Assembly: GCF_000165505.1 (NCBI RefSeq) | Contig: NC_014633.1 | Span: forward strand, 558,001 to 622,000 | Reading direction: 5' to 3' | DNA: 64,000 nucleotides | Source: Ilyobacter polytropus DSM 2926 | GTDB taxonomy: Bacteria; Fusobacteriota; Fusobacteriia; Fusobacteriales; Fusobacteriaceae | In this document: in pieces, positions 43,638 to 53,168 of the stretch | How positions within the stretch are numbered: position 1 is the first letter of the stretch | Layout of the letters: every line of letters starts with the position of its first letter | Translations under genes and position numbers: made by a program | Notes under the pieces: generated by a model | Seen by the model: only the letters and a program-made list of their open reading frames with translations | What the model was told of the DNA's origin: nothing | The model's database searches: none

Positions 43638-44831
43638 TTATGAAAAGATGTTTATAAAGAACGTAATTATAGATGCATTTGTAAAATCAATAAACAATGC
43701 TCCTACCAGTGGCAGTACAAAGAAAGCTCTTGGTGATGGGAAATTAGAAGCAGTAAATGATTCCATATTTGCCATTGCATTTGGTGTTGCTCCCATTCCA
43801 AACCCACAGTGTCCACAAGATATAACTGCAGCATCATAATCTTTCCCCATGATCTTGTAAGTTACAAAGTATGCAAAAGCCGCCATAAGTGCTGTCTGAG
43901 CCAGTAACATTACAATCAACGGTACTGCAAGTGCAGCTAGATCCCATAGTCTCATTGTCATAAGGGCCATCGCTAGAAAAAGAGATAAAGAAATATTACC
44001 AATAGTATCTATAGTTTTGTGATGCAGGTTTATAGATTTCCCGTCTGCTAAGTTTCTTACTATAGCAGCTACTATCATTGGACCGATGTAGATTGGCAGA
44101 ACTATTCCAGCTTTTTTAATAAGCATTGAAATAACTGTTCCAAGACCCATACATAGCGTTATTAGGTAAACTGTGTTCATTAGCGTATTCTCTGTAATTT
44201 TTTCCTCTTCAGGTTTTTCTACCCCTTCATATTTCTGTGAATCTCCTTCAGAAATTGATGTGATTCCGTGTCTTGCCATGAGTCTCTTTCCTATAGGTCC
44301 CCCTATAACACATCCGGCAATAAGTCCGAAAGTGGCAGACGCTATTGACACAGCCATGGCTCCTTGTGCTCCTGCTGCTTCAAGTACAGGTCCGAATGCT
44401 CCTGCAGTTCCGTGTCCTCCAGTTAACGGAACAGATCCTACAGCAAGTCCTAATAATGGATTAAGATGAAATGCCTTGGCAAGACTTACTCCTACAACAT
44501 TTTGTAAGATTACAAGTGAAGTAGCTACTCCCAAGAAAATCCCTACTTGAATTCCACCCTTTTTTAAAAGTTTGAAACTGGCTGCAAATCCAATAGTAGT
44601 AAAGAAAGCAACCATGAATAATGTTTTAAGCTGCCCGTCATAGGTAAATTCAAAAGACCCACTGCTATGCCCTATCAAAGTAATGATCGAATAGAGAACA
44701 CCTCCAATAACAGGTGACGGTATAAAGAACTTTTCAAAGAATGGAACTCGGTGTTTAATGGCTCTCCCTACCAATAAAACAATTGCTGCTAAAGTAAGTG
44801 TCTGCATCATGTTAAACTCATAAACTAACAT
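43638..44831 (-). CDS. gltS: Sodium/glutamate symporter GltS
   Basis: 397 residues, about ten to twelve membrane segments, normal GltS length. Repeated reentrant-loop motifs are visible: VPLTGGHGTAGAFG near 135-148 and GHCGFGMGATPNAMANM near 345-361, typical of the ESS family. It takes up glutamate with sodium. AGGAGG precedes the ATG. In an amino-acid-fermenting anaerobe this may feed glutamate fermentation. Confidence 0.95.
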   Translation of the reverse strand: MLVYEFNMMQTLTLAAIVLLVGRAIKHRVPFFEKFFIPSPVIGGVLYSIITLIGHSSGSFEFTYDGQLKTLFMVAFFTTIGFAASFKLLKKGGIQVGIFLGVATSLVILQNVVGVSLAKAFHLNPLLGLAVGSVPLTGGHGTAGAFGPVLEAAGAQGAMAVSIASATFGLIAGCVIGGPIGKRLMARHGITSISEGDSQKYEGVEKPEEEKITENTLMNTVYLITLCMGLGTVISMLIKKAGIVLPIYIGPMIVAAIVRNLADGKSINLHHKTIDTIGNISLSLFLAMALMTMRLWDLAALAVPLIVMLLAQTALMAAFAYFVTYKIMGKDYDAAVISCGHCGFGMGATPNAMANMESFTASNFPSPRAFFVLPLVGALFIDFTNASIITFFINIFS

Positions 44832-45399
44832 TAAATCTCCTCCTTGCTAATTTTGTAATATAGTTGTTGATGGTTATTATAAGATAAAGTTAAAACTTTT
44901 TTTCATCATTCTATCACATCTTTTATTAAAATTAAATTAATAATATATATACCAGTATGTTTTTCCAATGAATTATAGTTTAATGTTCTATTTAAAACCA
45001 AAATAGGCGTTAAGTGTTTAATTCATCTACAAAGAGAGTATACTATGACAAGTATTCAATTTGCAAACATATTATGCTATAATCTTGCTATATATTATCA
45101 ATATTCTCTTTATTAAAAATTAATAAAACAAATACTTTGAATCTAAGTCAATGTTTACACGGTTTTATTTTTAATAAAAACCCTCTGAAATCTAAATTTT
45201 CAGAGTAAAATATAAAAAAAATTACGTTTTCTACCCTTCTTTTTGCAGTCATTTATCATGATTTTGATACACTAAAAATCTTATAAATAATTTAAAAGTA
45301 ATTTTCATCCAAAAAAATTCTCCAGTAATATATTCTATTTATATTTATACTATGATTTTTATAAATTTTATTTACAGACATTTCTATATTTTTATCAAT
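44832..45399. other. AT-rich intergenic stretch with one orphan hairpin
   Basis: No ORF with a ribosome site. A hairpin ctctgaaa / ttttcagag (45183-45206) followed on the minus strand by TTTTTA could end an unannotated short RNA, but I see no clear promoter for one. Confidence 0.4.
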
Positions 45400-45426
45400 A
45401 AAAAAAGAGGAGATTCATCCCCTCTC
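45400..45426 (-). terminator. Terminator of the DUF2238 gene
   Basis: agagg/cctct stem overlapping the stop codon, with seven T on the minus strand. Confidence 0.7.
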
Positions 45427-46041
45427 AGATTTACTATTTATGATTTTCAATTCCTTATCGTGAAGTCTTCTGAAAAAAACCAGTGATAAAAAAGCACCTA
45501 TAAGGCAATAAAACATATCCGACTGCGTATCCCAGATATACCCCTGTGTCCCCAAGAACTCATTAGATCCAGTCCCTGTAGCAAGGGCAACCCACCACTC
45601 CAAGAGTTCATAAAAAGAACTTATTGCCATGCAGATAGATATAACAATGAAGAAAAGCCACCTTCCTTTAGAAACCACCGACTTTCGCAGTAAAATTTCT
45701 CTTGCTATCATTGCAGGAGTGAATCCCTGAACAAAGTGACCTAGCTTATCATAATTATTTCTCTCCAATTCAAACACATCTCTAAACCAGTTAAATAAAG
45801 GTACTCTTGCATAGGTATAGTGTCCCCCTATTATTAAAATAACCGCGTGAATAAGTACTAACCAGTAAACAAGTGGTGTCAGAGGAAATTTTTTATAAGT
45901 CGTCACTATTACAATAAGACCTATGACTGCCGGAGCTACCTCTAACATCCACGTAAAAGTATCATAAGGCTTTATTCCACTCCATGCTAAAACCACTAAA
46001 AATATCCACAACTGGAAGAGATTAATCTTTTCTCTGCTCAT
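45415..46041 (-). CDS. DUF2238 (YjdF-like) membrane protein
   Basis: 208 residues, six membrane helices. The family signatures YDKLGHFVQGFTPAM near 98-112 and FYELLEWW...GTQGYIWDTQSDMFYCLIG near 142-180 are clear. Function of DUF2238 proteins is unknown. Start has AGAGGTGGG upstream. It is 30 bp after the LytR-type regulator on the same strand, so it is likely transcribed with the two-component pair. Confidence 0.9.
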   Translation of the reverse strand: MSREKINLFQLWIFLVVLAWSGIKPYDTFTWMLEVAPAVIGLIVIVTTYKKFPLTPLVYWLVLIHAVILIIGGHYTYARVPLFNWFRDVFELERNNYDKLGHFVQGFTPAMIAREILLRKSVVSKGRWLFFIVISICMAISSFYELLEWWVALATGTGSNEFLGTQGYIWDTQSDMFYCLIGAFLSLVFFRRLHDKELKIINSKSERG

Positions 46042-46071
46042 TTATCCCACCTCTTTACATTTATGGAATAG

Positions 46072-46797
46072 TTATTTTATATTCATTATATCTTTAAACT
46101 CTTTGACTTTACCACGGCTTACAGGAACTTCATTTTTGAGACCCTTGAATTTAAGGTTATAAGTGCTGTTAAACCATGGGATTATCTCTGATATTTTATC
46201 TATATTCACTATATATGACCTGTGACACCTAAAAAACATTTCTTTAGGGAGCTTGGTTTCCAAATCAGAAATTTTAAGTTTGGATATATAAACATCTTTT
46301 TCAGTGAATACTTTTGTTTCTCTTTCACAGGCTTCACAATAATATACTTCATCTAGTGATAAAACCTGCATTTTATCTCCCTTACATATTGTCAGCTTTG
46401 AATGAGGGTGAGATTCTTTAACTTCATCTGATTTTATTACAGGTCTGCTTTCAAGTCTCTTTAGGGTATTAACGATTCTTTCTTCTGAATATGGTTTCAT
46501 AATATAATCGAAAGCCTGTATATCAAATGCATCTACTGCATAATGGTCATATGCAGTTATAAAAACCATTTCCGGTCTTTTGTTAAATTTTGAAATAAGT
46601 TTGCCAAGACTCATCCCATCTAAATTTGGCATGTTTATATCCAAAAATATAATATCCACACTGTTTTCCTGAAGATACTTTAGAACCTCTAAAGGATCTT
46701 CAAACTCTTGAACAATCTCTAAGCTGCTAAAATTTTCTATAAAATATTTTAATTCCTCTCTTGAAGGATATTCATCATCTACTATTATACATTTCAT
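46072..46797 (-). CDS. LytTR-family response regulator
   Basis: 241 residues. Receiver domain 1-120 with DDE near 7-9, phospho-acceptor FLDINMPNLDG near 52, and Thr/Lys at FITAYDHY and MKPYS. LytTR DNA-binding domain from about 140 to 241 (LDEVYYCEACERETKVF, FFRCHRSYIVNIDKI). It pairs with the histidine kinase upstream, overlapping by four bases. Targets are probably membrane-related genes such as the DUF2238 gene or the divergent exporter. Confidence 0.95.
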   Translation of the reverse strand: MKCIIVDDEYPSREELKYFIENFSSLEIVQEFEDPLEVLKYLQENSVDIIFLDINMPNLDGMSLGKLISKFNKRPEMVFITAYDHYAVDAFDIQAFDYIMKPYSEERIVNTLKRLESRPVIKSDEVKESHPHSKLTICKGDKMQVLSLDEVYYCEACERETKVFTEKDVYISKLKISDLETKLPKEMFFRCHRSYIVNIDKISEIIPWFNSTYNLKFKGLKNEVPVSRGKVKEFKDIMNIK

Positions 46798-48473
46798 ATT
46801 TCCTCCCCAGATTTCACAAGAAAACTTATTCTTGTACCTTTTTCGAGTTTTTCTATCAAGAGCCCCTTACCATACAAGAGCTTTATTCTGCTGTGAACAT
46901 TATATAATCCAATCCGTTCGGGTTTTTTGTCTTCAGAATTTATTCTTTCTATTATCCTCTCATCTATACCGACTCCATCATCTTGTATCTCAACCCTGAG
47001 GTCTTTCCCGTCTCTATAAGCACTGATCCAGACATTCCCTGAATGTGTGCTTTTCAAAATCCCGTGTTTTATGGAATTTTCAACTAGAGGCTGTATTATG
47101 AGACTTGGAATCTTACGTCTTTTTACCTCTTCCTCTATAAAATAATGAACATTTATTTTCCCGTTAAATCTGGCTCGTTCTATGTTCACATAGGCCTTAA
47201 CCTGCTCAAGTTCTCTTTCAAGAGTCACTAGTTTATCGCCACTTTCAATGTTAAATCTCAGATATGTTGAAAGGTCAATTATTATTTCTCTCGCTTTAGA
47301 TGGGTCCATTCTTACAAAAGAAGATACTGTATGCAGTGCATTAAAGAGAAAATGAGGGTTTATCTGAGCTTGTAGTGCCCGAAGTTCTGATTTAGCTGCC
47401 ATCTCCTTTAATCTTTCAAGACGGCTTATTTCCAGCTGAGTCGAGATTAATTGAGAAAGTCCCTCAGCTAGATACCTGTTTCTAGACGAAAGAGAACTAT
47501 TTTCCGTATAATATATTTTAAGTGCCCCTACAACTTTATCATCCTCTTTTAGAGGTGTTATGATAGCGGAATGAATATCTTTTAGACCACAGTGAAATTT
47601 GGTCTCATCATCGGTACTTTCAATAACCAATAATTTCCCCGAATCTAGAACCCTTTTTGTAGACTCACTTATTATCTTTTTATGGGTTAAAAGGTACTCA
47701 GGGTCATCACTGTAATTGGCCAGTATATCTTTCTTATCTGTTATTATTACTACTTTAGCTCCTAAAGATTCCTGTATAACACGACAAACATTTTTTAGCG
47801 AATCGTTGTCAAGTTCTCTGAAAAAAGGAAGGGTTTTATTGGCTATTTCCATGGCAAGTTTAGACTGTTCTCCTGCCATTTTTTCCTTATCCTCCTGTAT
47901 ACTTTCTGTAATAGCTATGACAATAGATACCCCTAATGCATTTGCAAGAACCATAGGAACATATATATTCATTACAATATCCTGAGCTATATGAAAAGGT
48001 TTTGACATAATAAGTATAAAGGCCATGCTTATATTTTCCACAATAACCCCTGCAACAAAACCATAAATTTTTCTGTTATTCACCCCTATATTCTTATATA
48101 GCATTCCAGATAAAATTCCACCTAAAATAGTTGCGAGTCCGCAAGGTAAAGCGGTTATACCATTTATATCAATTAAAACTCTGTGTATTCCTGCAATTAT
48201 CCCTGCAGTTATACCAACTACCGGACCTCCTAACACACCACCTACAACCACACCTATATTTCTTGTATTTGCTATGGCACCATTGTAATCTACTCCTACA
48301 TAGGTTCCTAATATGGCCATTGTAGAAAAAACCAGTGAAAGTATCAGCTTATCCCTGGTTTCAAATGCTTCTTTTTCAATAATTTTCCTGAAAGCCTTTA
48401 GCCTTGAAAGAAAAAACGCTATTGTAATTGTATATCCTATATTATTTAAAAGATGATTAAATAGTTGAAGCAT
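46794..48473 (-). CDS. LytS-type sensor histidine kinase
   Basis: 559 residues. Residues 1-190 hold six membrane helices of the 5TM-LytS sensor type (GVVVGGVLGGPVVGITAGIIAG). A GAF domain (about 215-345) follows, then the His_kinase block LQAQINPHFLFNALHT near 370 with phospho-His and an HATPase with VENSIKHGI and DDGVGID. Homologues sense membrane potential, pyruvate or metabolites. Coupled with the response regulator. Confidence 0.95.
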   Translation of the reverse strand: MLQLFNHLLNNIGYTITIAFFLSRLKAFRKIIEKEAFETRDKLILSLVFSTMAILGTYVGVDYNGAIANTRNIGVVVGGVLGGPVVGITAGIIAGIHRVLIDINGITALPCGLATILGGILSGMLYKNIGVNNRKIYGFVAGVIVENISMAFILIMSKPFHIAQDIVMNIYVPMVLANALGVSIVIAITESIQEDKEKMAGEQSKLAMEIANKTLPFFRELDNDSLKNVCRVIQESLGAKVVIITDKKDILANYSDDPEYLLTHKKIISESTKRVLDSGKLLVIESTDDETKFHCGLKDIHSAIITPLKEDDKVVGALKIYYTENSSLSSRNRYLAEGLSQLISTQLEISRLERLKEMAAKSELRALQAQINPHFLFNALHTVSSFVRMDPSKAREIIIDLSTYLRFNIESGDKLVTLERELEQVKAYVNIERARFNGKINVHYFIEEEVKRRKIPSLIIQPLVENSIKHGILKSTHSGNVWISAYRDGKDLRVEIQDDGVGIDERIIERINSEDKKPERIGLYNVHSRIKLLYGKGLLIEKLEKGTRISFLVKSGEEI

Positions 48474-48656
48474 AAATCACCAACTCCATAATTTTATTAT
48501 AGGACATTATATCTTATTTACATATTATTGTCCAATTTATAGGTCACAATATATATTATTTTTTATTTATACAAGGATATTATAAAAATTGTTGAAATAT
48601 TTAGATTAATTACTTATACTTTATTTGCTAAAATTTTTTTAATTAGGAGATGGCAG

Positions 48657-49397
48657 ATGATAACAGATAAAATATTAAAACTCTCCACCTACGCAGGAAA
48701 AATTATCCTCGAAAACGGTGGAGAAACTCACAGGGTGGAGAATACCGTATGTAAAATATGTGAAATGTACGGATATTCTTCCGACTGCTTTGCCACTCTT
48801 ACGGGAATAATGGCATCACTTGAAGACCAAGAGGGAAACATATCCTCTTTAATAGTTAGGATTTCAAAACGTGGCACCAATCTCGATAAAATACACCGAG
48901 TAAACTTACTCGCCGATGAGGCCTATAAACATACTCCTGAAGAATTTATGAGGTCGTTAAAATCCATTGAAATAAAAAAACCTTACCCTATGCATTTAAA
49001 TTTCTTGGCCTATGCCTTTTGTGCTGCATCTTTTTCTGTTATATTCGGGGGAACCTACCGGGATTTCATTGTTGCAATGATTGTAGGTGGAGCATTAAAT
49101 ATTTTCATCCGTATTTCCACCAAACTTGAAATAAATAATTTTATCATCAACAGTGTAGGTGGTTCAATATGTGCAGTAATTGGAGTTTTCTTTTTAAAAA
49201 TCGGAGTTGCCGATAATTTGGACAAGATAATTATCGGATCACTTATGCTTTTAGTTCCAGGACTGGCCCTTACAAATGCAGTCAGGGATATTATTGCAGG
49301 AGATTTTATAGCTGGAATTGCCCGTGGTGTAGAGGCTCTGCTTATAGCAACATCTTTGGCTATAGGAACAGGTGCCGTTCTCACATTAATGTTATAA
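48657..49397 (+). CDS. ThrE-type threonine/serine exporter, large component
   Basis: 246 residues. The cytosolic N-terminal domain (1-100) has ILENGGETHRVENTV near 18-32, the family's conserved hydrolase-like segment; five membrane helices follow. The family exports Thr/Ser in split form with a smaller membrane partner, found here 19 bp downstream. AGGAGATG precedes the start. Divergent from lytS. Confidence 0.92.
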   Translation: MITDKILKLSTYAGKIILENGGETHRVENTVCKICEMYGYSSDCFATLTGIMASLEDQEGNISSLIVRISKRGTNLDKIHRVNLLADEAYKHTPEEFMRSLKSIEIKKPYPMHLNFLAYAFCAASFSVIFGGTYRDFIVAMIVGGALNIFIRISTKLEINNFIINSVGGSICAVIGVFFLKIGVADNLDKIIIGSLMLLVPGLALTNAVRDIIAGDFIAGIARGVEALLIATSLAIGTGAVLTLML

Positions 49398-49415
49398 ATT
49401 TCGGAGGTTTATTTT

Positions 49416-49871
49416 ATGTTAAAACAGGTTTTATTTTCTTTAATTGCCACATTTTGTTTTGCAATAATTTTTAATATCAGAGGAAAAAAACTTTTCTTCA
49501 CCTCTATAGGAGGTGGAATAAGCTGGCTCACCTATCTTTTATGCATAAATGCAGGATACTCAGTATCTTTTTCATATTTTTTGTCCTCCATAGCTTTGAC
49601 CCTTTTCTCTGAAATATTTGCAAAGTATTTAGAGACTCCAGTCACTACAATCCTCATATGTGGGCTGATTCCTTTAGTTCCAGGAGGAGGTATATACTAC
49701 ACGATGTATAATATCATAAAAGAAAAACCTCTGGCGGCATTTTCAAAGGGAATAGAGACCTTCCTTATATCATGTTCCTTAGCCATGGGTATAGTCTTTG
49801 TAACATCTTTTATAAAAATTTTAAAAGATATCCACAGAAAAAAAATTGCCTCAAGAATAATTTCTAAATAA
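49416..49871 (+). CDS. ThrE-type threonine/serine exporter, small component
   Basis: 151 residues, about five helices, DUF3815/ThrE_2 type. Motifs: FNIRGKKLFFTSIGGGISWL near 20-39 and CGLIPLVPGGGIYYTMYNII near 83-102. Completes the ten-helix carrier with the upstream gene. GGAGG precedes the ATG. Confidence 0.92.
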   Translation: MLKQVLFSLIATFCFAIIFNIRGKKLFFTSIGGGISWLTYLLCINAGYSVSFSYFLSSIALTLFSEIFAKYLETPVTTILICGLIPLVPGGGIYYTMYNIIKEKPLAAFSKGIETFLISCSLAMGIVFVTSFIKILKDIHRKKIASRIISK

Positions 49872-49876
49872 ATCCA

Positions 49877-49907
49877 TAAAAAAAGCTCTTTTAAAGGAGC
49901 TTTTTTT
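49877..49907. terminator. Bidirectional terminator
   Basis: aaagctctt / aggagcttt arms with A-run before and T-run after, between convergent thrE and OLD genes. Confidence 0.85.
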
Positions 49908-49930
49908 ATTTTCATTCTATTATAATGGTT

Positions 49931-51280
49931 TCACTTGAATATTTTTTCTATTTTAATTATCAGTTTGTCCGGTATGACATAATCTTTTGCCATGACTTTT
50001 TTCAATGCCATAAAAGGCTTGTGCCTATAGTTTTTTCTATCTCTGTCGCTGCCCTCTATTTCTTCCTCTATATCATTTTCAAACTCCACATAACTTCCTA
50101 TGGAATAATTTATACTTCTTTGAATTCCCTTATTTTTAAATTCTGCGTTTTCTTTGTCGTATTTAGTTCTCCAATCATGCTTATCCTTATCATATACAGC
50201 TGTGTATGGTATCTTAAACCCATTCAGCAAACGTATAAACTGGGGTATAGTACTTTTACTGCCACATTCTATTATAGAATATTCATATTTATATACCCCT
50301 ATACATTCTGCCAGATAAGGAAGAAGTATCTTATCTGTCTGTCCTTCTACTAGGATCACCTTTTTAGCAAAAAAAAGTTCACTTCTGTCTGGATTTATCC
50401 AATAGTTCATGTTAAATCTTTTGACCTCATCTCTAGAAAAAAGTCTTTTTCTGTTTTGAAAAACCTTTGTTCCCCTTTCATCACGCCTTACTATACATAT
50501 CGACCTATATTGCTTCAATCCTACAAAGTTGCTAGAGTGTGTGCACACATATATCTGAGTCCCAAACTTAGAAAGATGTATCAATGTGTTGTATAGCTCT
50601 CTTTCTGCCTGAGGATGCAGATAAAGTTCCGGTTCCTCATATAAAATCAAGGTATTTCCCAATATACTTCTTTTTTTATTTTTAGATTCCCTAGAAAGAA
50701 TCCTGGCAATATTAAATATTACATTTCTCTGAAGGCCCCTGCTTGCATAATCCTGCTGCAATACAGAATAAACTGTCTTTATTTCTTCGATTATCCCTTT
50801 GTCACATGCACCTTCATTACTGAGCACCGTGAGAAGTTTTTTATAGAAAAAATCAGTTAGCTCTTTTGAAGTTGCCGCCACTGAAGGAATAAAAACAACC
50901 TCTATATTTTTTATAATATCCTGATAATCATTCCATTCTATTTCTTTAATCTTGTACTCTTTGACCACCTTGTATGTAAATCCGTCGTCTCCACCTGTTA
51001 TTCTAAGTACAAGCTCGTCATTTTTATCTAAATAAGGTTTTAGTTTCTTTAGTTTTTCCAGGGACACTATCTGAAATTTCCCCTGTATCTCTACACTACC
51101 TCCACCTTTTCTCTTATCTTTTTTTCTATAGTTTCGCTCTCCCAGAAAAAATAATATTGCTGAAAAAATACTTGATTTCCCGTGGTTGGCCCCCCCTATC
51201 AACAGCATTAGATTCTCTAGGTCAATACTCTCATTTTCTATTGATTTCCAGTTTTTTATGTCTATTTTTTTTAGGTACAT
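49931..51280 (-). CDS. OLD-family ATPase/TOPRIM nuclease
   Basis: 449 residues. The N-terminal ABC-type ATPase has Walker A GGANHGKSS near 29-37 and Walker B LILYEEPELYLHPQ near 212. The C-terminal TOPRIM domain starts VILVEGQTDKILLPYL near 310 and continues with YDKDKHDW. This is the architecture of OLD (overcoming lysogenization defect) nucleases, including class 1 stand-alone enzymes and GajA. No UvrD-like GajB gene lies beside it, so it would be a stand-alone enzyme. It may act in phage defence or DNA repair. It lies 60 bp from repeat B. Confidence 0.87.
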   Translation of the reverse strand: MYLKKIDIKNWKSIENESIDLENLMLLIGGANHGKSSIFSAILFFLGERNYRKKDKRKGGGSVEIQGKFQIVSLEKLKKLKPYLDKNDELVLRITGGDDGFTYKVVKEYKIKEIEWNDYQDIIKNIEVVFIPSVAATSKELTDFFYKKLLTVLSNEGACDKGIIEEIKTVYSVLQQDYASRGLQRNVIFNIARILSRESKNKKRSILGNTLILYEEPELYLHPQAERELYNTLIHLSKFGTQIYVCTHSSNFVGLKQYRSICIVRRDERGTKVFQNRKRLFSRDEVKRFNMNYWINPDRSELFFAKKVILVEGQTDKILLPYLAECIGVYKYEYSIIECGSKSTIPQFIRLLNGFKIPYTAVYDKDKHDWRTKYDKENAEFKNKGIQRSINYSIGSYVEFENDIEEEIEGSDRDRKNYRHKPFMALKKVMAKDYVIPDKLIIKIEKIFK

Positions 51281-51342
51281 AAAATTAACCCCTTTCCATA
51301 TATTTTGTATTTAAACCAAGTTGTCACCTTTATTTAAAATTA

Positions 51343-51797
51343 AATTATTGAATTTATCCAACGTTCCGTTACTTTTCCTTGATGAAAAGTAACCAAAAAT
51401 CAAGGCCTGTGAAAAATAAGCTAAATGCCTTCGGAAATCTAAGTAAAAATCAAAACTCGCTACGCTCAGACAGTTGATTTTTTCTAGAGATTTCTCTCAG
51501 TTATTCTTAACGCTTATTTTATCAATGGCCAAGTAGATCAAAAGATTTGGAATATTGTAAATCTAAACATAGCTATAGGAGTATTTTTTATTTTTTTTGA
51601 ATTTCAAGTCCAGGGCTTATACAGGAAAGAACCTGCACTCAGCCGTCCTACAGAATAAGTTCCGCAGGGAACCGAGGACTGTAGCTTACAAAGGCGATAA
51701 AAGAAATATCTACTTCCTAGACATTTGAAAATTCTTGAACTTTTGGTTACTTTTCTTTCAAGAGAAAAGTAAGAGGTTCAAATAAAGTCAGTAACTT
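51343..51797. repeat. MITE-like dispersed repeat, copy B (inverted)
   Basis: 455 bp, inverted copy of 15319-15805. Ends aattattgaatttatcc and its imperfect complement. Both outer parts are nearly identical to copy A; the central segment (about 51535-51595) is unrelated and shorter. No ORF. Confidence 0.85.
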
Positions 51798-51876
51798 ATA
51801 TCGAATCATTTCAAATGGCTATTTATAATTTAATTTTAAGAAAATAATTCGCAATCAATTTTGATTTCCTTTAAAT

Positions 51877-51900
51877 AACAAAAGAGGTCCTAAGACCTCT
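51877..51900 (-). terminator. Terminator of the YhdH-like gene
   Basis: agaggtc/gacctct stem, T-rich on the minus strand. Confidence 0.75.
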
Positions 51901-51935
51901 CAAGTTTTTACAATTATTAATTTACACTAAGTTTT

Positions 51936-52925
51936 CTATCCTTTGTGTCTGATTATTACTCTACCTATAAGCCGGCCATTCAGCATATTTTCCACTTCAT
52001 CGAAAATACCAGCCATGTCTACTTCTTTTATCCCTGACTCAAGATTTGCTCCCTTCCATTCTTTAGATATAAGTTCCCATATTTTTTCCCTTTTTTCTTT
52101 AGGACACTGTACAGAATCAATCCCTACAAGTTTTACTCCTCTCAGTATAAACGGATATACTGTTGAGAAAGGTAATTCTCCTCCCGCTACATTCCCGCAG
52201 GTTGTGACTACTCCTCCATAGCTTGCCGATCTTATAGCAGTTGAAAGAGGATTTCCACCTACAGTGTCAACAACCCCTGCCCAGCTTTGCTTCAATAGTG
52301 CCTTTCCACTTTTATCATCTAATACTTCTCTATTAACAGTATCTTTGGCTCCAAGCTCTTTTGCCAGCTTCTCCTCTTGATCGCCATTAATAACAGCCGT
52401 TACATTATATCCCATTTTTGAGAGGAATCTCACTGCATGACTTCCTACTCCCCCAGTTCCTCCGCTTACAAGGATTTTTCCGTTTTCAGGTTTGACATCT
52501 TTCATCAGCTCATAAACTGAAAGTCCAGCTGTAAATCCTGCCGTTCCATAGACCATAGCTTCTTTCAAAGAAAGGTTTTCAGGTCTTTTTATAACCCATT
52601 CCTTGGGAACTCTTATATATTCTCCGAAACCTCCGTCGGTATTCATACCCAAATCAAATCCAGTAAGTATTACCTCATCACCAGGTTTGAAGTCAGAAGT
52701 TTTAGATTCTGTTACCACTCCTGCAGCATCTATCCCAGGAGTATGAGGATAATTTCTAGTCACTCCTCTGTTACCTATACAAGATAAGGCATCTTTATAA
52801 TTTAATGATGTGTATTTTACATTGATTACAACATCACCCTCTGGAAGATCATCTATACTTCTTTCTACTATTTTCTTTAGAAATTTCCCATCTTCTTCAA
52901 ATATTCTAACTGCTCTAAATTTCAT
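51936..52925 (-). CDS. YhdH/YhfP family quinone oxidoreductase (acrylyl-CoA reductase-like)
   Basis: 329 residues, zinc-free MDR family. NADPH-binding VSGGTGGVGSHAVRFLSKMGY near 150-170; family motifs SLNYKDALSC near 52, TPGIDAAGVV near 76 and GTAGFTAGLSVYEL near 124. E. coli AcuI/YhdH reduces acryloyl-CoA to propionyl-CoA. Here a role in detoxifying acrylate or in propionate metabolism is possible. Single gene. Confidence 0.92.
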   Translation of the reverse strand: MKFRAVRIFEEDGKFLKKIVERSIDDLPEGDVVINVKYTSLNYKDALSCIGNRGVTRNYPHTPGIDAAGVVTESKTSDFKPGDEVILTGFDLGMNTDGGFGEYIRVPKEWVIKRPENLSLKEAMVYGTAGFTAGLSVYELMKDVKPENGKILVSGGTGGVGSHAVRFLSKMGYNVTAVINGDQEEKLAKELGAKDTVNREVLDDKSGKALLKQSWAGVVDTVGGNPLSTAIRSASYGGVVTTCGNVAGGELPFSTVYPFILRGVKLVGIDSVQCPKEKREKIWELISKEWKGANLESGIKEVDMAGIFDEVENMLNGRLIGRVIIRHKG

Positions 52926-53123
52926 AATTTACCTCCTGCGTTTTTAGTTCGGTTTCGTACTTTTATCTTACATCATTTTTTTTTCTGTGTCAATGCAAAT
53001 ATTCAGATTCTATTTTTCTATGACTTTACAATTCCTCACTATAGTAGTTATACCCTAAATTTTTTCGAGACACAAACCAAACTCATAGAGAAATTAGTTT
53101 CCTCAAAAATAAAGAGTTTTTTC

Positions 53124-53162
53124 AAAAAAAAAGCAAAGAGCCAAACCTCACGGTTTGACTCT
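53124..53162 (-). terminator. Terminator of the pyruvate carboxylase gene
   Basis: agagccaaacc / cggtttgactct arms with nine T on the minus strand. Confidence 0.85.
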
Positions 53163-53168
53163 GATCTT

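Noticed and set aside
45183-45206. Small RNA gene upstream of the DUF2238 terminator
   Set aside because: Only a terminator-like hairpin is visible; no convincing promoter at a suitable distance.
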